Origin: Streptomyces sp. NWU339
Lineage (GTDB): Bacteria > Actinomycetota > Actinomycetes > Streptomycetales > Streptomycetaceae
DNA length: 64,000 bases
NCBI RefSeq assembly: GCF_003143855.1
Contig: NZ_QFRK01000010.1
Span: forward strand, 78,208-142,207
Direction of reading: 5' to 3'
Shown: piece after piece, positions 15,260-24,604 of the stretch
Numbering within the stretch: position 1 is the stretch's first letter
Layout: each line of letters opens with the position of its first letter
Translations under genes and position numbers: made by a program
Notes under the pieces: model-generated
Databases searched by the model: none
Told to the model about the DNA's origin: nothing
The model's input: only the letters and a program-made list of their open reading frames with translations

Positions 15260-17398
15260 TCATCGGATGTCCGGACTGTCCAGGGCGTCCAAGGCGTCCA
15301 GGGCATCCAGGCCGGTGAGGGCGCCGACGGGGTCCGGGTCGGGGGTGCCGCGGGGCCACCAGTCGTCGTGGCCCGGTTCGGACTCGTACGCGTACCAGAG
15401 GTGGTCCCGGCCGAGGCGGAGCTGAACGTGTCCGCGGGGATGGGTGAGGTGGTTGCGCCAGGGGCGGAAGGCGGGCAGGTCGGCGGCGAGGAGCAGGGGG
15501 CGGGCGCGGTCGAAGCGGCCGGCCGGCGGGTCCCAGGGGTCCTCCAGGACCTCGAGTCCCGTCGGACCGCCCTGGCGCCACGCGGCGACCGCGCGCGCCA
15601 GCTCGGCCGGGGTGCGGCCGGCCGCTCGGGCGAGCGAGGAGTACAGCGCGCGGGTGGCCGCGGTGAGCCCGGAGCCCGGGCGGGCGGCGGCCAGCCGTAC
15701 CGCGTCCTGCCACAGCGTGAGCCGGCCGACGGGGTCGCGGCCGCTGGTGAGCAGGGTGTGGGCGCGGGCGGCGGCGTCGGTGGCGAGCTGGTCGAGCGCG
15801 AACGGGTCCGGGCCGCCGGGGGACGCGGGATACACGGGCGGCTGCTCGGGGTGCGGGGGCGGGGGCAACGGTGCCGGCAGCGGCGGGAGAGCGCGGGGGG
15901 CGACGGCCTCACTGGCCCGCACTCCGGGGAGGCTCTCCTGTTCCCCGCCCCGGGTGGCACGGGCCGCGCGGGCGGCGCTGCGCCGGGACAGGGCGTCGAT
16001 CACCTGGCGCTCGCCCCGGCCGCGCAGCAGGAGCAGCACGAACGGGTCGGCGTCGAGCAGCCGGGCGGTCTGGTAGCAGAGGGCGGCGGCGTGCTTGCAG
16101 GGGTGTCCGAAGTCGGGGCAGCTGCACCGCGGTTCGAGGTCCCCGGGGCCGGGGAGCAGCGGGGCCCCGCAGTCGGCGAGGGACTGGGGCAGCTCTTTTT
16201 CCAGCAGGGCCGCGATGTCGCCGGGCCGGTCGGCGGCGGTGTCCAGGAAGCGCTCCCAGTCGGCGTCCCCGAACGTGCGCAGCCGTACCTGCACCCGGTA
16301 CGGGCGGGGGCGGCTCCCCTGGACGTAGGCGAGGACGAGCCCGGGGGTGACGGTGACGGCGTCGACGTGCCCCCGCTGCGCGTACCGGCGTCCGCGGGCC
16401 AGCCGCGCGGCGTCCAGCGCGCCCTCCTCCAGCGCCGTGACCCACGCGTTGCCCCACCAGGTCTCGGCGAACCCCGGGCCGTCCGAGGCACCGGGCGGGA
16501 ACGCGGGGAAGGTGCGGCGGAGTTCGCCGTCGCGGGCGGGGGCGGCCATGGAGTGGGGGGTGTGCGACGACGGGGAAGCGGGCGGGGTGGAAGACGCCCG
16601 AGGTGCCGGGGGCGCCGGGGGTTCGTGGCGGGTTCCGTCGGGCTTCGGGGTCGGTTCGCCCACGTCAGGGGGTGAGGGGAAGGCGCCGGTGAGCAACTCC
16701 CTTACCCGGTGTGCTCCTTCGCCCGCTGCTCGCTCACTCGTCCGGGCGCTCTCGGCGCGGTCGCCCCGGGTGGTGCGCGGGACCCGGGAAGTGGTGCCCG
16801 ACGGTGTGCGCCCGGCGCGCCGCACGGCGGTTTCCCGCACGCCGGTTTCCCGGTCGGTGGTCTCCCGGTCGGTGGTCTCCCGGTCGGTGGTCTCCCGGTC
16901 GGCAGTCTCCGTGCGTGCGCGCAGCGCTTCCTCCCGGGCCGAACGCAGGGCCTCCCGCGCGATGTCACCGGGGCGTCGGCCGGACTGGTCCGACGGGTCC
17001 GGTGTGAGCGGCCGGTCCGGTGGGGCCGGCTGGTCCGACGTGATCGACCGGTTCCGGGGAGCTTCGGCTGCCGGCGGTGCGGTGGTGTCCGCACCCCCGT
17101 CGCCCGCCTCCGCTTCCGTGCCCCCCTCCTCCGCCGCCTCCGCGGGCCCCATCGCCTCGGGGCGTCCCGTTCCCGCCGTACGTCGGGCGAGTACCGCCCT
17201 GCGCAGGGCGTCGCGGGCCACGTCACCCGGGCGCTGCTCCCGGTCCGCGGGCCGCCCGTGCCCACCGGTGTCAGGGCCCGGGTCGGGGACGGGCGCGGAG
17301 TGCCGGTCCGGGGTGCCGGTGTCGGCCGGTTCGGCGCTCGCGCGCCGGCGGGCCGCCCGCAGGGCCTCCCGCGCCCGGTCGGACGGGCGGGGCGTCAT
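15260..17398 (-). CDS. SWIM zinc-finger protein
   Basis: 712 residues. The SWIM finger is visible as C-S-C-P-D-F-G-H-P-C-K-H, embedded in the domain usually found next to bacterial SNF2 ATPases. The N-terminal ~290 residues are low complexity. They contain three copies of an R-P-(S/G)-D-x-A-R-(E/D)-A-L-R motif (4-14, 56-66, 142-152) and a D-R-E-T-T pentapeptide repeat. The start ATG overlaps the stop of the helicase gene (ATGA), so the two are co-translated and probably act together on DNA. The biological role of such pairs is not established. Confidence 0.8.
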   Translation of the reverse strand: MTPRPSDRAREALRAARRRASAEPADTGTPDRHSAPVPDPGPDTGGHGRPADREQRPGDVARDALRRAVLARRTAGTGRPEAMGPAEAAEEGGTEAEAGDGGADTTAPPAAEAPRNRSITSDQPAPPDRPLTPDPSDQSGRRPGDIAREALRSAREEALRARTETADRETTDRETTDRETTDRETGVRETAVRRAGRTPSGTTSRVPRTTRGDRAESARTSERAAGEGAHRVRELLTGAFPSPPDVGEPTPKPDGTRHEPPAPPAPRASSTPPASPSSHTPHSMAAPARDGELRRTFPAFPPGASDGPGFAETWWGNAWVTALEEGALDAARLARGRRYAQRGHVDAVTVTPGLVLAYVQGSRPRPYRVQVRLRTFGDADWERFLDTAADRPGDIAALLEKELPQSLADCGAPLLPGPGDLEPRCSCPDFGHPCKHAAALCYQTARLLDADPFVLLLLRGRGERQVIDALSRRSAARAARATRGGEQESLPGVRASEAVAPRALPPLPAPLPPPPHPEQPPVYPASPGGPDPFALDQLATDAAARAHTLLTSGRDPVGRLTLWQDAVRLAAARPGSGLTAATRALYSSLARAAGRTPAELARAVAAWRQGGPTGLEVLEDPWDPPAGRFDRARPLLLAADLPAFRPWRNHLTHPRGHVQLRLGRDHLWYAYESEPGHDDWWPRGTPDPDPVGALTGLDALDALDALDSPDIR
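16855..16913. repeat. 15-bp tandem repeat inside SWIM gene
   Basis: Four near-identical units of CGGTCGGTGGTCTCC (the last one diverged) encode consecutive D-R-E-T-T/A repeats on the minus strand. The number of units may vary between strains. Confidence 0.75.
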
Positions 17399-20385
17399 GG
17401 CGTCCTCCGCAGGGAGACCAGGTCGGACAGTTCGCGGTCGGACAGTTCTGTGAGCGCCGACTCGCCGGAGCCGAGGATCGCATCGGCGAGGGCCCGTTTG
17501 GCCTCCAGCATCTCGGCGATGCGGTCCTCGATCGTGCCCTCGGTGATGAGGCGGTGGACCTGGACCGGCTGGGTCTGGCCGATGCGGTAGGCGCGGTCGG
17601 TGGCTTGCTCCTCGACCGCCGGGTTCCACCAGCGGTCGAAGTGGACGACATGGCCCGCGCGGGTGAGGTTCAGGCCGGTGCCGGCCGCCTTCAGGGAGAG
17701 GACCAGGACGGGGGTCGTACCGCTCTGGAAGCGGTCCACCATGCGCTCCCGCTCCGGTACCGGCGTACTTCCGTGGAGGAGCTCGACCGGGACCGCGCGC
17801 CCGGTCAGATGCGTGGTGATCAGCCGGGCCATGCCGACGTACTGCGTGAAGACCAGGACCGATCCGTCCTCGGAGAGCAGGGTGTCCAGCAGTTCGTCCA
17901 GCAGGGCCAGTTTGCCCGAGCGGGCCGCCAGGCGGTCGCCGCCGGCCCGTGCGTGCTCGTCCTTGAGGTAGAGCGCCGGGTGGTCGCAGATCTGTTTGAG
18001 CGCGGTCAGCAGCTTCAGCACCAGGCCGCGGCGGCCCATGCCCTGGGCGGTCTCGATCGCGAGCATCGACTCGCGCACCACCGCTTCGTAGAGCGCGGCC
18101 TGTTCCCGGGTGAGCGGGACCGGGTGGTCCGTCTCGGTCTTGGGCGGCAGTTCGGGGACGATGCCCGGGTCGGACTTCCTGCGTCGCAGGAGGAAGGGCC
18201 GCACCAGGCGGGAGAGGCGCTCGACGGCCTGGTCGTCCTCGCCGTTCTCCACCGCGCGGGCGTGCCGGGCGCGGAAGGACGTGAGCGGGCCGAGGAGCCC
18301 GGGGGTCGTCCAGTCGAGGAGGGCCCACAGCTCGGAGAGGTTGTTCTCGACGGGGGTGCCGGTGAGCGCCACGCGCGCCGGGGACGGGATGGTGCGCAGC
18401 GCCTTGGCCGTGGCCGAGTGCGGGTTCTTGACGTGCTGCGCCTCGTCGGCGACGACCATGCCCCATTGCTGTGCGGCCAGCGTCGGGGCGGCCGAGCGCA
18501 TGGTGCCGTAGGTGGTGAGGACGAAGCCTCCGGCCAGGTCGTCCAGGGTGCGGTCCGGGCCGTGGAAGCGGCGCACGGGGACGCCGGGCGCGAACCGGGT
18601 GATCTCCCGCTGCCAGTTGCCGAGCAGTGAGGCCGGGCAGACGACCAGTGTCGGCTCGGTACGGGCCCGCTTGAGATGCAGCGCGATGAGGGTGATCGTC
18701 TTGCCCAGGCCCATGTCGTCGGCGAGGCAGCCGCCGAGGCCGAGCGAGGTCATGAGGTCGAGCCAGGCCAGGCCGCGCAGTTGGTAGTCGCGCAGGGTGG
18801 CGTCGAGTCCGGGGGGCGGGTCGGCGGGCTGCACACCGGTGGTCAGGCGGTCGCGGAGCACCGCCAGGGCGCCGACCGGGACCGCCTCGACGGTCTCGCC
18901 GTCGGCCTCCGCGGTGCCGGTGAGGGCGATGGACAGCGCGTCGACGGGGTCGAGCAGACCCAGCTCCCGTTTGCGGGCCTTGCGGACGAGGGCCGGGTCG
19001 ACCAGCACCCACTGGTCGCGCAGCCGGACGACCGGGCGGTGGGCCTCGGCCAGGGCGTCCATCTCGGCCTCGGTGAGCGGATCGCCGCCGAGCGCGAGCT
19101 GCCAGCCGAACCTCAGCAGGTCCTCGCTCTCGAAGAAGCCGCTCCCGTCGGTCGCCGAACCGGGTGCCGGCCGGACCACCGCCGTCGCGGTCAGGTCCTG
19201 GGCGAGGTCCCTGGGCCAGTGCACGGCGACACCGGCCGCGGCAAGCCGGGTCGCGGCCACGCCGAGCAGGTCGTTCACCTCGTCCTCCGACAGGGCCAGC
19301 ACGTCGGGTACGTCCTGGTCGGAGAGCCGGTCCAGCGGGGCCCAGACACGGGCCGCCCGACGGACGGCGAGGGCTGTGTCCACCCGCGCGCGGGGGCCGA
19401 ACGCACTGTCCGCCGTGCCCGCCCACAGGGCCGCCGCGTCGGCGACGAGGGTGGGGTCGGCGAGGCTGTGCACCTGGACGATCGCCGCACCGGCCCCGCG
19501 CGCGCCGTCGCCGGCCGCGCTCTCGTCGGCGCCGTCGAACAGGTCGAACACTTCGTACGCCGAGAGGTCGAGGCGGAGCGAGACGCGCACCCCGGCGTCC
19601 ATTCCGGCGGCGACCTCGGCGGCCCAGTCGTGGGCGCCGGGCAGCCGCTGGGCCTTCCGCGCGGCGAACGGCAGTCCCGAGGCGTACGGTGCGGCGGGGG
19701 TGCGGGGCAGGGTGTCCGCGACCGCGTCGAGGAAGGCGCGGACGAGTGCCTCCGGCTCCGGCAGCCGCAGCGGGCCGGAGCCGGGAAGCGGGACCGCGTG
19801 CCCCTCGAACGGCAGGGCCGCGGCCACCGCACGCAGGTGCGCCACGTCGTCGGGGTCGAGCGGGCCGGCCCGCCAGGCGTCGTGACCGGTGGTCGTCAGG
19901 CCGGGCAGCAGCCGGCCGCGGACGGTGAGCCGCAGCGCGTGCAGGGCGGCGGCGCCCCAGCAGGCGGTGGCGGGGTGGGCGGCGGGATCGTGCCGGGCGC
20001 GGACCAGCAGGGGCAGGGCCTCGTCGAGGGGCAGGCAGTGGGCGCGGACCGTCCGCCGCCGCACCCCGGCGCCGTGCGGGCGGGTGACGGTGAGCCGGGT
20101 ACGCGGGGCGGGCCCCGGTGCGGGGGCGGTCAAACCCGTGGGATCCGTGGGATCCGTGAGATCTGTGGGATCGGCGGGGTCGATGGGCTCGACGGGATCG
20201 CCCTCGGGGTCGTAGAAGGCGATCCGTCCGTCGCGCGGAAGGGGTGCGGGCAGGAACACCGCGGCGAGTCCGACGGAGATCTCCGTCGGCTCTGTGCCCT
20301 CAGTCCTCTCGGCGGTCTCGCCGATCTCTGTGCCTTCCGCCCCGGCCGTGCACCGCTCGGCCGTCACGGTCGCCCCCTCGCTCAT
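17395..20385 (-). CDS. SNF2-family DEAD-like helicase/ATPase
   Basis: 996 residues. The C-terminal half is a complete SNF2 motor: Walker A D-D-M-G-L-G-K-T, D-E-A-Q box, motif III T-G-T-P-V-E-N-N, and motifs V/VI in G-T-G-L-N-L-T and A-T-D-R-A-Y-R-I-G-Q. The N-terminal ~450 residues contain the family's bacterial SNF2-associated regions. The start at 20385 (M-S-E-G-A-T) is preferred to an in-frame ATG at 20472 because sequence between them is low complexity. It overlaps the SWIM gene by 4 bp. It is an ATP-driven DNA translocase of unknown target. Confidence 0.88.
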   Translation of the reverse strand: MSEGATVTAERCTAGAEGTEIGETAERTEGTEPTEISVGLAAVFLPAPLPRDGRIAFYDPEGDPVEPIDPADPTDLTDPTDPTGLTAPAPGPAPRTRLTVTRPHGAGVRRRTVRAHCLPLDEALPLLVRARHDPAAHPATACWGAAALHALRLTVRGRLLPGLTTTGHDAWRAGPLDPDDVAHLRAVAAALPFEGHAVPLPGSGPLRLPEPEALVRAFLDAVADTLPRTPAAPYASGLPFAARKAQRLPGAHDWAAEVAAGMDAGVRVSLRLDLSAYEVFDLFDGADESAAGDGARGAGAAIVQVHSLADPTLVADAAALWAGTADSAFGPRARVDTALAVRRAARVWAPLDRLSDQDVPDVLALSEDEVNDLLGVAATRLAAAGVAVHWPRDLAQDLTATAVVRPAPGSATDGSGFFESEDLLRFGWQLALGGDPLTEAEMDALAEAHRPVVRLRDQWVLVDPALVRKARKRELGLLDPVDALSIALTGTAEADGETVEAVPVGALAVLRDRLTTGVQPADPPPGLDATLRDYQLRGLAWLDLMTSLGLGGCLADDMGLGKTITLIALHLKRARTEPTLVVCPASLLGNWQREITRFAPGVPVRRFHGPDRTLDDLAGGFVLTTYGTMRSAAPTLAAQQWGMVVADEAQHVKNPHSATAKALRTIPSPARVALTGTPVENNLSELWALLDWTTPGLLGPLTSFRARHARAVENGEDDQAVERLSRLVRPFLLRRRKSDPGIVPELPPKTETDHPVPLTREQAALYEAVVRESMLAIETAQGMGRRGLVLKLLTALKQICDHPALYLKDEHARAGGDRLAARSGKLALLDELLDTLLSEDGSVLVFTQYVGMARLITTHLTGRAVPVELLHGSTPVPERERMVDRFQSGTTPVLVLSLKAAGTGLNLTRAGHVVHFDRWWNPAVEEQATDRAYRIGQTQPVQVHRLITEGTIEDRIAEMLEAKRALADAILGSGESALTELSDRELSDLVSLRRTP

Positions 20386-20532
20386 CCGTCCTGTCACCTC
20401 CCGCCCGCTCCTGCCCGCTCCGCCCGCGTAGTCACCCCAGCCGTCCTCGACTCTACGGACGGGCACTGACAATCGGTCCCGGCGCCCTGGCCGGACGGCC
20501 GGGGAGAGTACGAGCGAGGGAGCGGCGCGGGG

Positions 20533-21111
20533 TCAGGGAACCGTCCGGGAGACGACGTACACCTTGGGAAAGCCCGGCTTGCCGTGGTTGACGACGACGT
20601 CGTGGGTCGGCGCGGGATCCTTCTGCTCGTTGACGAGTCCGGACCACAGGCCGGGGCGGTCGAACTTCCAGCCGGTGATCTCCTGGTCGCGGTCGCTGAT
20701 GGTGATCTCGTCCCGCTTCAGTTCGTCCTGCTGCACCCCCATGCTGGTGAGGAACGCGCTCAGGCCGGCGTCGGTGGTCTCGAACTCGACGTAGAGGCGG
20801 CTGGTCTTCCAGTTGTTGGTCTCGTAGGAGGCCACCCACCAGGCCGGGTGCGGGACCGGCACCTGGTAGAGGCGGCGCTGCAGCTTCGACGGCCAGCCCT
20901 GGGTCAGGCCGTCGGCCGAGTACTTCGCCTCCTTGTCCTTGCCGCTCGCGCGGCTCTGGTTCGCGGAGATCACCAGGTACCCGGCCGGGACGCCGATGAG
21001 CAGCACGATGATCAGCAGGGTGAGCGCCCTGCGGCGGATCATGTGCCGGCGGTCCTCGGGCGGCCGGGGCCTGCCGGGGAAGCGGGCCTGCGGGGGAAGG
21101 TCGCCCGTCAC
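20533..21111 (-). CDS. Membrane-anchored protein of unknown function
   Basis: 192 residues starting at a GTG that overlaps the ROK kinase stop (GTGA); an internal ATG at 21042 is an alternative start just before the membrane segment. A single hydrophobic helix (A-L-T-L-L-I-I-V-L-L-I-G-V-P) precedes an extracytoplasmic domain of about 140 residues. I recognise no family. Coupling to the kinase gene suggests a shared function or just co-expression. Confidence 0.65.
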   Translation of the reverse strand: MTGDLPPQARFPGRPRPPEDRRHMIRRRALTLLIIVLLIGVPAGYLVISANQSRASGKDKEAKYSADGLTQGWPSKLQRRLYQVPVPHPAWWVASYETNNWKTSRLYVEFETTDAGLSAFLTSMGVQQDELKRDEITISDRDQEITGWKFDRPGLWSGLVNEQKDPAPTHDVVVNHGKPGFPKVYVVSRTVP

Positions 21112-22289
21112 AGCGTCTCCTGGGGGGTCCGGCGGGCCTCCGCGTACCGCTCGTAGCGCTCGTACCGCTCGACCCGGCGGCGCTTGGCGCGGCGGAAGCG
21201 GCGGGCGACCAGGCGGGCGAGGTCGGCGGCGCCCACCATGCCGGCCTCGGGACCGAGCTGGGCGCGGACGATACGGGCCTCGGGGCGGTAGCCGCGGCCG
21301 GTGAGGTGGCGCTTGAAGGCGTCCCGCGCGGGGCCGATCAGCAGGTCGTCGGCGGCCGAGACCCCGCCGCCGATGACGAAGCAGGAGGGGTCGAGGGCGG
21401 CGGCGAGGTTGGCGATGCCGACGCCGAGCCACTGGCCGATGTCCTGGAGGAGCTCGATGCACATGGCGTCGCCCTCGCGGGCCAGCTCGGTGATCATCGG
21501 GCCGCTGATCTCGGCGATGTTCCCTTTGACGTGCTCGATGATCCCGTAGGCGACCGGCGAGTCGGCGGCGGCCAGTTCGCGCGCCTCCCGGACCAGTGCG
21601 TTGCCGGAGCTGTACTGCTCCCAGCAGCCGCGGTTGCCGCAGGGGCAGCGGTGGCCGCCGGGGACGACCTGCATATGGCCGAACTCGCCGGCGACGCCGT
21701 ACTTGCCGCGCTTGACCTGACCGTCCTCGAGGATCGCGCCGCCGATGCCGGTACCCAACGTGATCATGACGAGGTGGTCCTCGTCGCGGCCGGCGCCGAA
21801 GCGCCATTCGGCCCAGGCGGCGGAATTGGCGTCGTTGTCGACCAGGACGGGGACGGCGAGGCGTCCGGCGAGCCGGTCGCGCAGCGGCTCGTTGCGCCAC
21901 GACAGGTGCGGGGCGAACAGCACGCGGTTGCGGTCGGCGTCGACCCAGCCGGCCGCGCCGATGCCGACCGCGTGCACGTCGTGCCGGTCGGACAGGTCCA
22001 GCACCAGTTCGACGATGGTGTCCTCGACGACTTTCGGGCTCTTCGACTTGTCCGGGGTCTCGGTGCGGAGCCGCTCCAGAATGTTGCCGTCGGCGTCGAC
22101 GACGCCCGCCATCACTTTCGTACCGCCGATGTCGATGCCGACGGTCGGTACGCGCGGTGCCGACAGGTGGGAGCGGCGTTCCCTGGTGCCGACCGTGCGG
22201 AGCACGGGTGCACGGCGGGAGCCGACAGGGGCTGCCGCCCGAGCGGAACTCAGCGCCCTGGGCAGTGTGAGGTCGCGGTAGGTGCTCAT
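21108..22289 (-). CDS. ROK-family sugar kinase
   Basis: 393 residues. Phosphate-1 motif G-I-D-I-G-G-T-K, substrate loop V-D-N-D-A-N-S-A-A, adenosine motif T-L-G-T-G-I-G-G, and the ROK zinc site C-P-C-G-N-R-G-C-W-E are all intact. This supports an active ATP-dependent hexose kinase rather than a repressor, and there is no N-terminal winged helix. About 50 extra N-terminal residues and a basic, tyrosine-rich tail (E-R-Y-E-R-Y) make it longer than the usual ~320-residue glucokinase. Its promoter carries a perfect 22-bp palindrome matching the divergent gntR control region. Confidence 0.85.
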   Translation of the reverse strand: MSTYRDLTLPRALSSARAAAPVGSRRAPVLRTVGTRERRSHLSAPRVPTVGIDIGGTKVMAGVVDADGNILERLRTETPDKSKSPKVVEDTIVELVLDLSDRHDVHAVGIGAAGWVDADRNRVLFAPHLSWRNEPLRDRLAGRLAVPVLVDNDANSAAWAEWRFGAGRDEDHLVMITLGTGIGGAILEDGQVKRGKYGVAGEFGHMQVVPGGHRCPCGNRGCWEQYSSGNALVREARELAAADSPVAYGIIEHVKGNIAEISGPMITELAREGDAMCIELLQDIGQWLGVGIANLAAALDPSCFVIGGGVSAADDLLIGPARDAFKRHLTGRGYRPEARIVRAQLGPEAGMVGAADLARLVARRFRRAKRRRVERYERYERYAEARRTPQETL

Positions 22290-22451
22290 TGCCGCCGATT
22301 CTGCCTCACGGTGACCCTGGGTGGCGTACTCGGGAGCGAAGGCACCGCGTGACGCCTGCCGCTCCCGGGGCGCTCGCGGCGGCCTCCTGTCGCACACCGG
22401 CGGCCCCGTACCCGGAACAACGCCCCCTCCGCACCCCGACCCCGGAGCCGG

Positions 22452-22473
22452 TCACATTGTCCGGACAATGTGA
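22452..22473. promoter_or_regulatory. Perfect 22-bp palindrome, candidate GntR operator
   Basis: TCACATTGTCCGGACAATGTGA is a perfect palindrome lying between the ROK kinase start (22289) and the gntR stop (22534). Its core TGTCCGGACA recurs at 23349-23358 in the gntR/oxidoreductase promoter region. Confidence 0.75.
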
Positions 22474-22533
22474 TGAAGATCGGCTCACGTCACCTGGCGT
22501 TCACCGAGATGTCCATGCCGGCTCGCACCGGCT

Positions 22534-23298
22534 TCACGGCCGTACCAGCAGCTGGAACTCGAACGAGTAGCGGCCGGGCCGGTAGGTGTGGGTGCCGAAT
22601 TCCACGGCGCGCCCGGTGTCGTCGAAGGTCACGCGCTGCATGGTGAGCAGCGGGGCGCCCGTCTCCTCACCGAGCCGCTCGGCCTCGACGGCACCGGCGG
22701 CGCGGGCGCCGATGGTCTGGCGGGCGCTGTGCAGGGTGATGCCGGCGGCCCGCATCAGCCGGTACAGGCCGGTGGCCTCCAGCTGTCCGGTGTCCAGGTC
22801 GAGCAGCCCGGGCGGCAGGTAGTTGCACAGGTACGCGATCGGTTCGCCGTGCGCGAACCGCAGCCGCTCGATCCGGTGCACCTCGCCCGCCTCGGCCACG
22901 CCGAGGGCCGCGGCGATCTCGGCGGACGCGGGGACGACCGTGTTGACCAGGACCTTCGTGGCCGGGCGCTGGCCCGCCGACTCCAGGTCGTCGTAGAGGC
23001 TGCTGAGCTCCAGGGGGCGCTTGACCTGGCTGTGCACGACCTGGGTGCCCACCCCCCGCCGCCGTACGAGCAGTCCCTTGTCGACGAGGGACTGGATGGC
23101 CTGACGGACCGTCGGCCGGGACAGGCCGAGCCGGCCGGCGAGCTCGATCTCGTTGCCCAGCAGGCTCCCGGGGGTCAGTCTGCCGTGCTCGATGGCGGCC
23201 TCCAGCTGCTGGGCGAGCTGGAAGTACAGCGGGACGGGGGAGCCGCGGTCCACGCTCAGCTCCAGCTGCACGGTCGGGTCCACTCCTGGTTTCGGCAC
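22534..23298 (-). CDS. GntR-family (HutC/UTRA) transcriptional regulator
   Basis: 254 residues. The N-terminal winged helix (residues about 20-85) has the recognition region L-G-L-S-R-P-T-V-R-Q-A-I-Q-S-L. The C-terminal UTRA ligand domain (about 100-245) contains R-I-E-R-L-R-F-A-H-G-E-P-I. HutC-type GntR proteins bind small metabolites, often phosphorylated sugars or histidine-pathway compounds. It is divergent from the Gfo/Idh oxidoreductase and adjacent to the ROK kinase. Both intervals carry the same palindrome, so it probably regulates itself and both neighbours in response to a sugar. Confidence 0.9.
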   Translation of the reverse strand: MPKPGVDPTVQLELSVDRGSPVPLYFQLAQQLEAAIEHGRLTPGSLLGNEIELAGRLGLSRPTVRQAIQSLVDKGLLVRRRGVGTQVVHSQVKRPLELSSLYDDLESAGQRPATKVLVNTVVPASAEIAAALGVAEAGEVHRIERLRFAHGEPIAYLCNYLPPGLLDLDTGQLEATGLYRLMRAAGITLHSARQTIGARAAGAVEAERLGEETGAPLLTMQRVTFDDTGRAVEFGTHTYRPGRYSFEFQLLVRP

Positions 23299-23344
23299 GG
23301 GCCGAGCGTAGTCCCACGCGTGGTTGACGGGAAGTCGTGTAGTT

Positions 23345-23360
23345 CGGTTGTCCGGACATG
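23345..23360. promoter_or_regulatory. Second candidate GntR operator
   Basis: The sequence around 23348-23360, TTGTCCGGACATG, holds the 10-bp palindromic core TGTCCGGACA. It lies between the divergent gntR (start 23298) and the oxidoreductase (start 23400). It matches the core of the 22-bp palindrome upstream of the ROK kinase. Confidence 0.65.
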
Positions 23361-23399
23361 CGGATTGACAGGGAGGGGCGCGGGCCGCAGTTTGTTCCC

Positions 23400-24422
23400 A
23401 TGCGCATCGGGGTCATCGGTACGGGCCGTATCGGCACCATTCACGCCCACACACTCAGCAGGCACCGCGACGTCGGTTCCTTGATCCTCACGGACGCGGA
23501 ACCGGCTCGGGCCCAGGCACTCGCCCAGCGGCTCGGCGAGACGGCGGCGCCCGGGGTGGACGAGATCTACACCTGGGGGGTGGACGCCTTGGTGATCACG
23601 ACGGCCACGTCCGCCCACGCCGAACTCATCGGCCGGGCGGCCCGTTCGGGGCTGCCGGTGTTCTGTGAGAAGCCCATCGCCCTGGATCTGGCCGGGACGT
23701 TACAAGCGGTCACGGAGGTCGAGGCGGCCGGGACCGTCCTCCAGATGGGTTTCCAGCGCCGGTTCGACCCGGGCTACCTGGGCGCGCGTGAGGCGGTGCG
23801 CTCGGGGCGGCTGGGCCGGCTGCACACCGTACGGGCGATGAGCAGCGACCCGGAGCCGCCGCCCGCCGGGTACCTGCCGCAGTCCGGCGGGCTGTACCGG
23901 GACACCCTGATCCACGACTTCGACCTCGTGCGCTGGGTGACCGGCCGGGAGGTCGTGGACGTCTACGCCGCCGGCTCCGACGCCGGTCCGGCCATGTTCC
24001 GCGAGGCGGGCGACGTGGACACCGGCGCGGCGCTCCTCACCCTCGACGACGGCACACTCGCCGCCCTCACCGCGACGCGGATGAACGGCGCGGGCTATGA
24101 CGTGCGCATGGAGCTCGCCGGGGAGCGGGACCAGATCGTGGTCGGCCTCGACGACCGCACACCGATCGCGTCCACCGAGCCGACCGGGCCGCCGGCCGCG
24201 GACAAGCCGTGGACCGGGTTCGTGGAGCGTTTCGGGCCCGCGTACGAGGCGGAGCTGATCGCGTTCGTCGAGGTGGTGCGGGGTGAGCGGGCCAACCCCT
24301 GCGACGGGCGCGAGGCCCTGCAGGCGCTGCGCGTCGCGGAGGCGTGCGAGGTGTCCCGGCGGGAGCGCAGAGCGGTGCGGCTGATGGAGATCGCGGGCGG
24401 GGCGGCATCGCCCTTCGGATGA
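23400..24422 (+). CDS. Gfo/Idh/MocA-family oxidoreductase (inositol 2-dehydrogenase-like)
   Basis: 340 residues. The Rossmann motif is V-I-G-T-G-R-I-G at the N-terminus; the catalytic C-E-K-P-I motif lies near residue 95. The H-D-F-D-L-V-R-W motif fits inositol/scyllo-inositol dehydrogenase-type members. The ATG at 23400 is preferred to an upstream in-frame ATG at 23358 because the fold begins here and the upstream codons overlap the operator. It oxidises a polyol or sugar with NAD(P) and is likely co-regulated with the ROK kinase by the GntR protein. Confidence 0.85.
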   Translation: MRIGVIGTGRIGTIHAHTLSRHRDVGSLILTDAEPARAQALAQRLGETAAPGVDEIYTWGVDALVITTATSAHAELIGRAARSGLPVFCEKPIALDLAGTLQAVTEVEAAGTVLQMGFQRRFDPGYLGAREAVRSGRLGRLHTVRAMSSDPEPPPAGYLPQSGGLYRDTLIHDFDLVRWVTGREVVDVYAAGSDAGPAMFREAGDVDTGAALLTLDDGTLAALTATRMNGAGYDVRMELAGERDQIVVGLDDRTPIASTEPTGPPAADKPWTGFVERFGPAYEAELIAFVEVVRGERANPCDGREALQALRVAEACEVSRRERRAVRLMEIAGGAASPFG

Positions 24423-24604
24423 GGTCCGGGAGCCCCCGGGTGTGCTGACGCCCCTCCTCGGTGTGCCGCCGCGGTCCGGAAAGCCGGCCCGTCGCGTGCG
24501 CACCAGGGCGTCAGCCGCCTCGAAGGGTTGGGCAAGGGTCCTTACTAGAATGGGCGCACGGCCTCGCCGAAACCGTCCCCGAAGATGCAGAACAGGACCC
24601 GTCC

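Noticed and set aside
15260..19426. Single minus-strand frame spanning the SWIM gene and half the SNF2 gene
   Set aside because: Only the part from 17398 encodes the SWIM protein; the upstream part is a shadow of the SNF2 gene in another frame.
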